From NCBI GenBank assembly GCA_050943435.1, contig JBMNPE010000001.1:1-64000 (forward strand): DNA of 64,000 nucleotides. Reading direction: 5' to 3'. Position 1 is the stretch's first letter; each line of letters starts with the position of its first letter. The notes beneath the pieces were generated by a model. That model was not told the DNA's origin. It saw only the letters and a list, made by a program, of their open reading frames with translations, and did not search any database. Position numbers and translations under genes: made by a program. The stretch is from RGIG5675 sp050943435. GTDB taxonomy: Bacteria; Bacillota; Clostridia; Oscillospirales; Ruminococcaceae. Positions 62,845 through 64,000 of this stretch are shown in pieces.

Positions 62845-64000
62845 TCAGAATCCCAGCTTGTCGGCGCAGGCTTCTGCGTCATCCAGGACTTTCCCGAATT
62901 TTTCCAGTGCCTCGTCGATCGGCTTTGGAGTGGTGAGGTCTACGCCGGCGTGCCTGAGCTCGTCGAGAGGATACCTGCTGCCTCCCATGGAGAGAAACTC
63001 GAGATACGCCCTGCGGGCGGGTTCTCCTTCAGATAGAATCTTTGAAGACAGGGCGGCTGCGCTTGAATAGCCGGTGGCATACACGTATACGTAGAACGGG
63101 GAATAGAAGTGAGGTATCCTCGCCCATTCGTACTGCACTTCGTCGTCTATGACGAGGTCGCTGCCGAAATACTTCTTTATCAGTTCGAGATAAATGCCGT
63201 TGAATGATGCCGGGTCCAGAGATTCCCCATTTTCGGCCTTTGCGTGTGCCTGCTTCTCAAATTCGGCAAACATCGTCTGGCGGTATACTGTGCCCTTGAA
63301 TCCCTCGAGATACTGGTTGAGGAGGGCAAGGCGCCTGGCCGGGTCGTCTTCCTTGGAAAGAAGCTGCTCAACGAGCAGGTTTTCATTCACCGTGGAGGCA
63401 ATCTCTGCCACAAACAGGGAATATCCGCTGTACTGGCGCGGCTGGGTGTGGGTGGCGAGCCACGTGTGCTGGCTGTGTCCCATTTCGTGAGCCAGCGTGG
63501 ACACGCTGTCGAGATTGCCGGTGAAGTTCATGAGGATGAACGGGTTGCTGTCATACGTCCCGGCTGAGAAAGCCCCGCTCCTCTTGCCCTTGTTGGGATA
63601 AACGTCGATCCAGTGCTCCTTGTATGCCTTTCTCACGCGCTCCACATATTCCTGACCGAGAGGGGAGACTGCCTCCGCAACGAGCTCCTGGGCCTGTTCA
63701 TAAGAATACTTCTGTGCTGCCCCGGCGGAGAGAGGGGCATATACGTCGTAATAGTGCAGCTCGTCAACCCCTAGTATCCTCTTGCGCAGCCTAAGATAAC
63801 GGTACATCTTGTCCATATTCCTGTGGACGCTGTCGATCAGGTTGTCGTATACGGACACCGGAATGTTGTCTGCCGACATCGACATCTCCCTCGAGCTCGG
63901 ATAGTGCCTGAGGTCTGCTTCCGCGACAGCAGTCTTGACAGCCCCCGCATAGGTGTTGGCAAATGTGTTTATATGCTCTTTATAAGATTTGTAGAAACTC
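62845..64000 (-). CDS. pepF: oligoendopeptidase F (M3 family), N-terminus beyond the window
   Basis: The reading frame stays open to base 64000, so the gene is cut at its 5' end by the window edge; 385 codons plus stop are visible. An internal Met at 63885 is not the start, since the sequence before it continues with family-like FYKSYKEHINTFANTYAGAV. The zinc motif HEMGH is in STLAHEMGHSQHTW and the third ligand region in SLFVAEIASTVNE. The C-terminal part with YATGYSSAAALSSKI matches oligoendopeptidase F. It degrades cytosolic peptides, a second such enzyme beside that at 35467. Confidence 0.93.
   Translation of the reverse strand, partial: SFYKSYKEHINTFANTYAGAVKTAVAEADLRHYPSSREMSMSADNIPVSVYDNLIDSVHRNMDKMYRYLRLRKRILGVDELHYYDVYAPLSAGAAQKYSYEQAQELVAEAVSPLGQEYVERVRKAYKEHWIDVYPNKGKRSGAFSAGTYDSNPFILMNFTGNLDSVSTLAHEMGHSQHTWLATHTQPRQYSGYSLFVAEIASTVNENLLVEQLLSKEDDPARRLALLNQYLEGFKGTVYRQTMFAEFEKQAHAKAENGESLDPASFNGIYLELIKKYFGSDLVIDDEVQYEWARIPHFYSPFYVYVYATGYSSAAALSSKILSEGEPARRAYLEFLSMGGSRYPLDELRHAGVDLTTPKPIDEALEKFGKVLDDAEACADKLGF

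Overview
The window reads as a chromosomal segment of an anaerobic Gram-positive bacterium of the Clostridia, probably near the peptide-fermenting Anaerovoracaceae/Mogibacterium relatives (inference from gene content). Direct support: an HrcA/CIRCE-controlled hrcA-grpE-dnaK-dnaJ operon, ribonuclease Y, YmdB, a FakA/Asp23 pair, a DUF6472 protein, an LtaS-like sulfatase, D,D-carboxypeptidase DacF, and many AGGAGG ribosome binding sites. By eye the coding sequence is moderately GC-rich with heavy use of AGG and ATA codons. There is no tRNA, rRNA, IS element, phage gene or CRISPR array that I can see; this is core and metabolic chromosome with a few unusual loci.

Layout. 0-3.4 kb: a cobalamin-type phosphatase/adenosyltransferase pair, a TrpF-like/ComB-like pair of unknown function, and rpsT. 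3.5-9.7 kb: hemW facing the heat-shock operon. 9.7-15.8 kb: a YbaK-type deacylase and, divergent from it, the strangest locus here: a 1319-residue protein made of a Tyr/Arg/Asp-rich tail, a very long Glu/Ala/Pro-rich region and a C-terminal ABC-ATPase-like domain that has lost its catalytic motifs, overlapping a multi-spanning membrane protein with its own acidic insert. 15.8-23.9 kb (minus strand): rny, ymdB, yloU, fakA, recG, dacF. 24-27.6 kb: a GNAT protein, mscL, a DUF6472 miniprotein and two tandem nucleoside hydrolases. 27.9-37.7 kb: an oligopeptide ABC importer (oppA, separately promoted oppBCDF), a small membrane protein, an M3 oligopeptidase and an unknown membrane protein. 37.8-50.8 kb: pyrG, a YfhO-type membrane protein overlapping convergently a TRIC-type channel, gpmI, two transporters, an LtaS-like enzyme and rarA. 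50.9-56.6 kb (minus): an iron alcohol dehydrogenase and a tight five-gene operon (CadD-like, membrane protein, nucleoside phosphorylase, CYTH, cardiolipin synthase). 56.9-64 kb: a purine permease, an ABC exporter, a Crp-family regulator divergent from a third nucleoside hydrolase with a palindromic operator between them, a DUF1848 protein and a second M3 peptidase cut by the window end.

How it works together. Two themes recur. One is peptide use: Opp uptake with enlarged OppA and OppC, plus two cytosolic M3 peptidases. The other is nucleoside/base salvage: three nucleoside hydrolases, a nucleoside phosphorylase, an NCS2 permease and CTP synthase. The envelope is served by DacF, YfhO, the LtaS-like enzyme, cardiolipin synthase, FakA and MscL.

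Candidate new biology: the degenerate ABC/low-complexity locus (10425-15805), the orphan TrpF-like/ComB-like pair (1662-3052), and the operator at 60785-60808, centred about 41.5 bases before a predicted transcription start. Several genes (grpE, recG, oppB, the gene at 46122, the ABC exporter) appear to start at TTG. All function calls rest on reading the translated sequences and motifs; no database search was possible.
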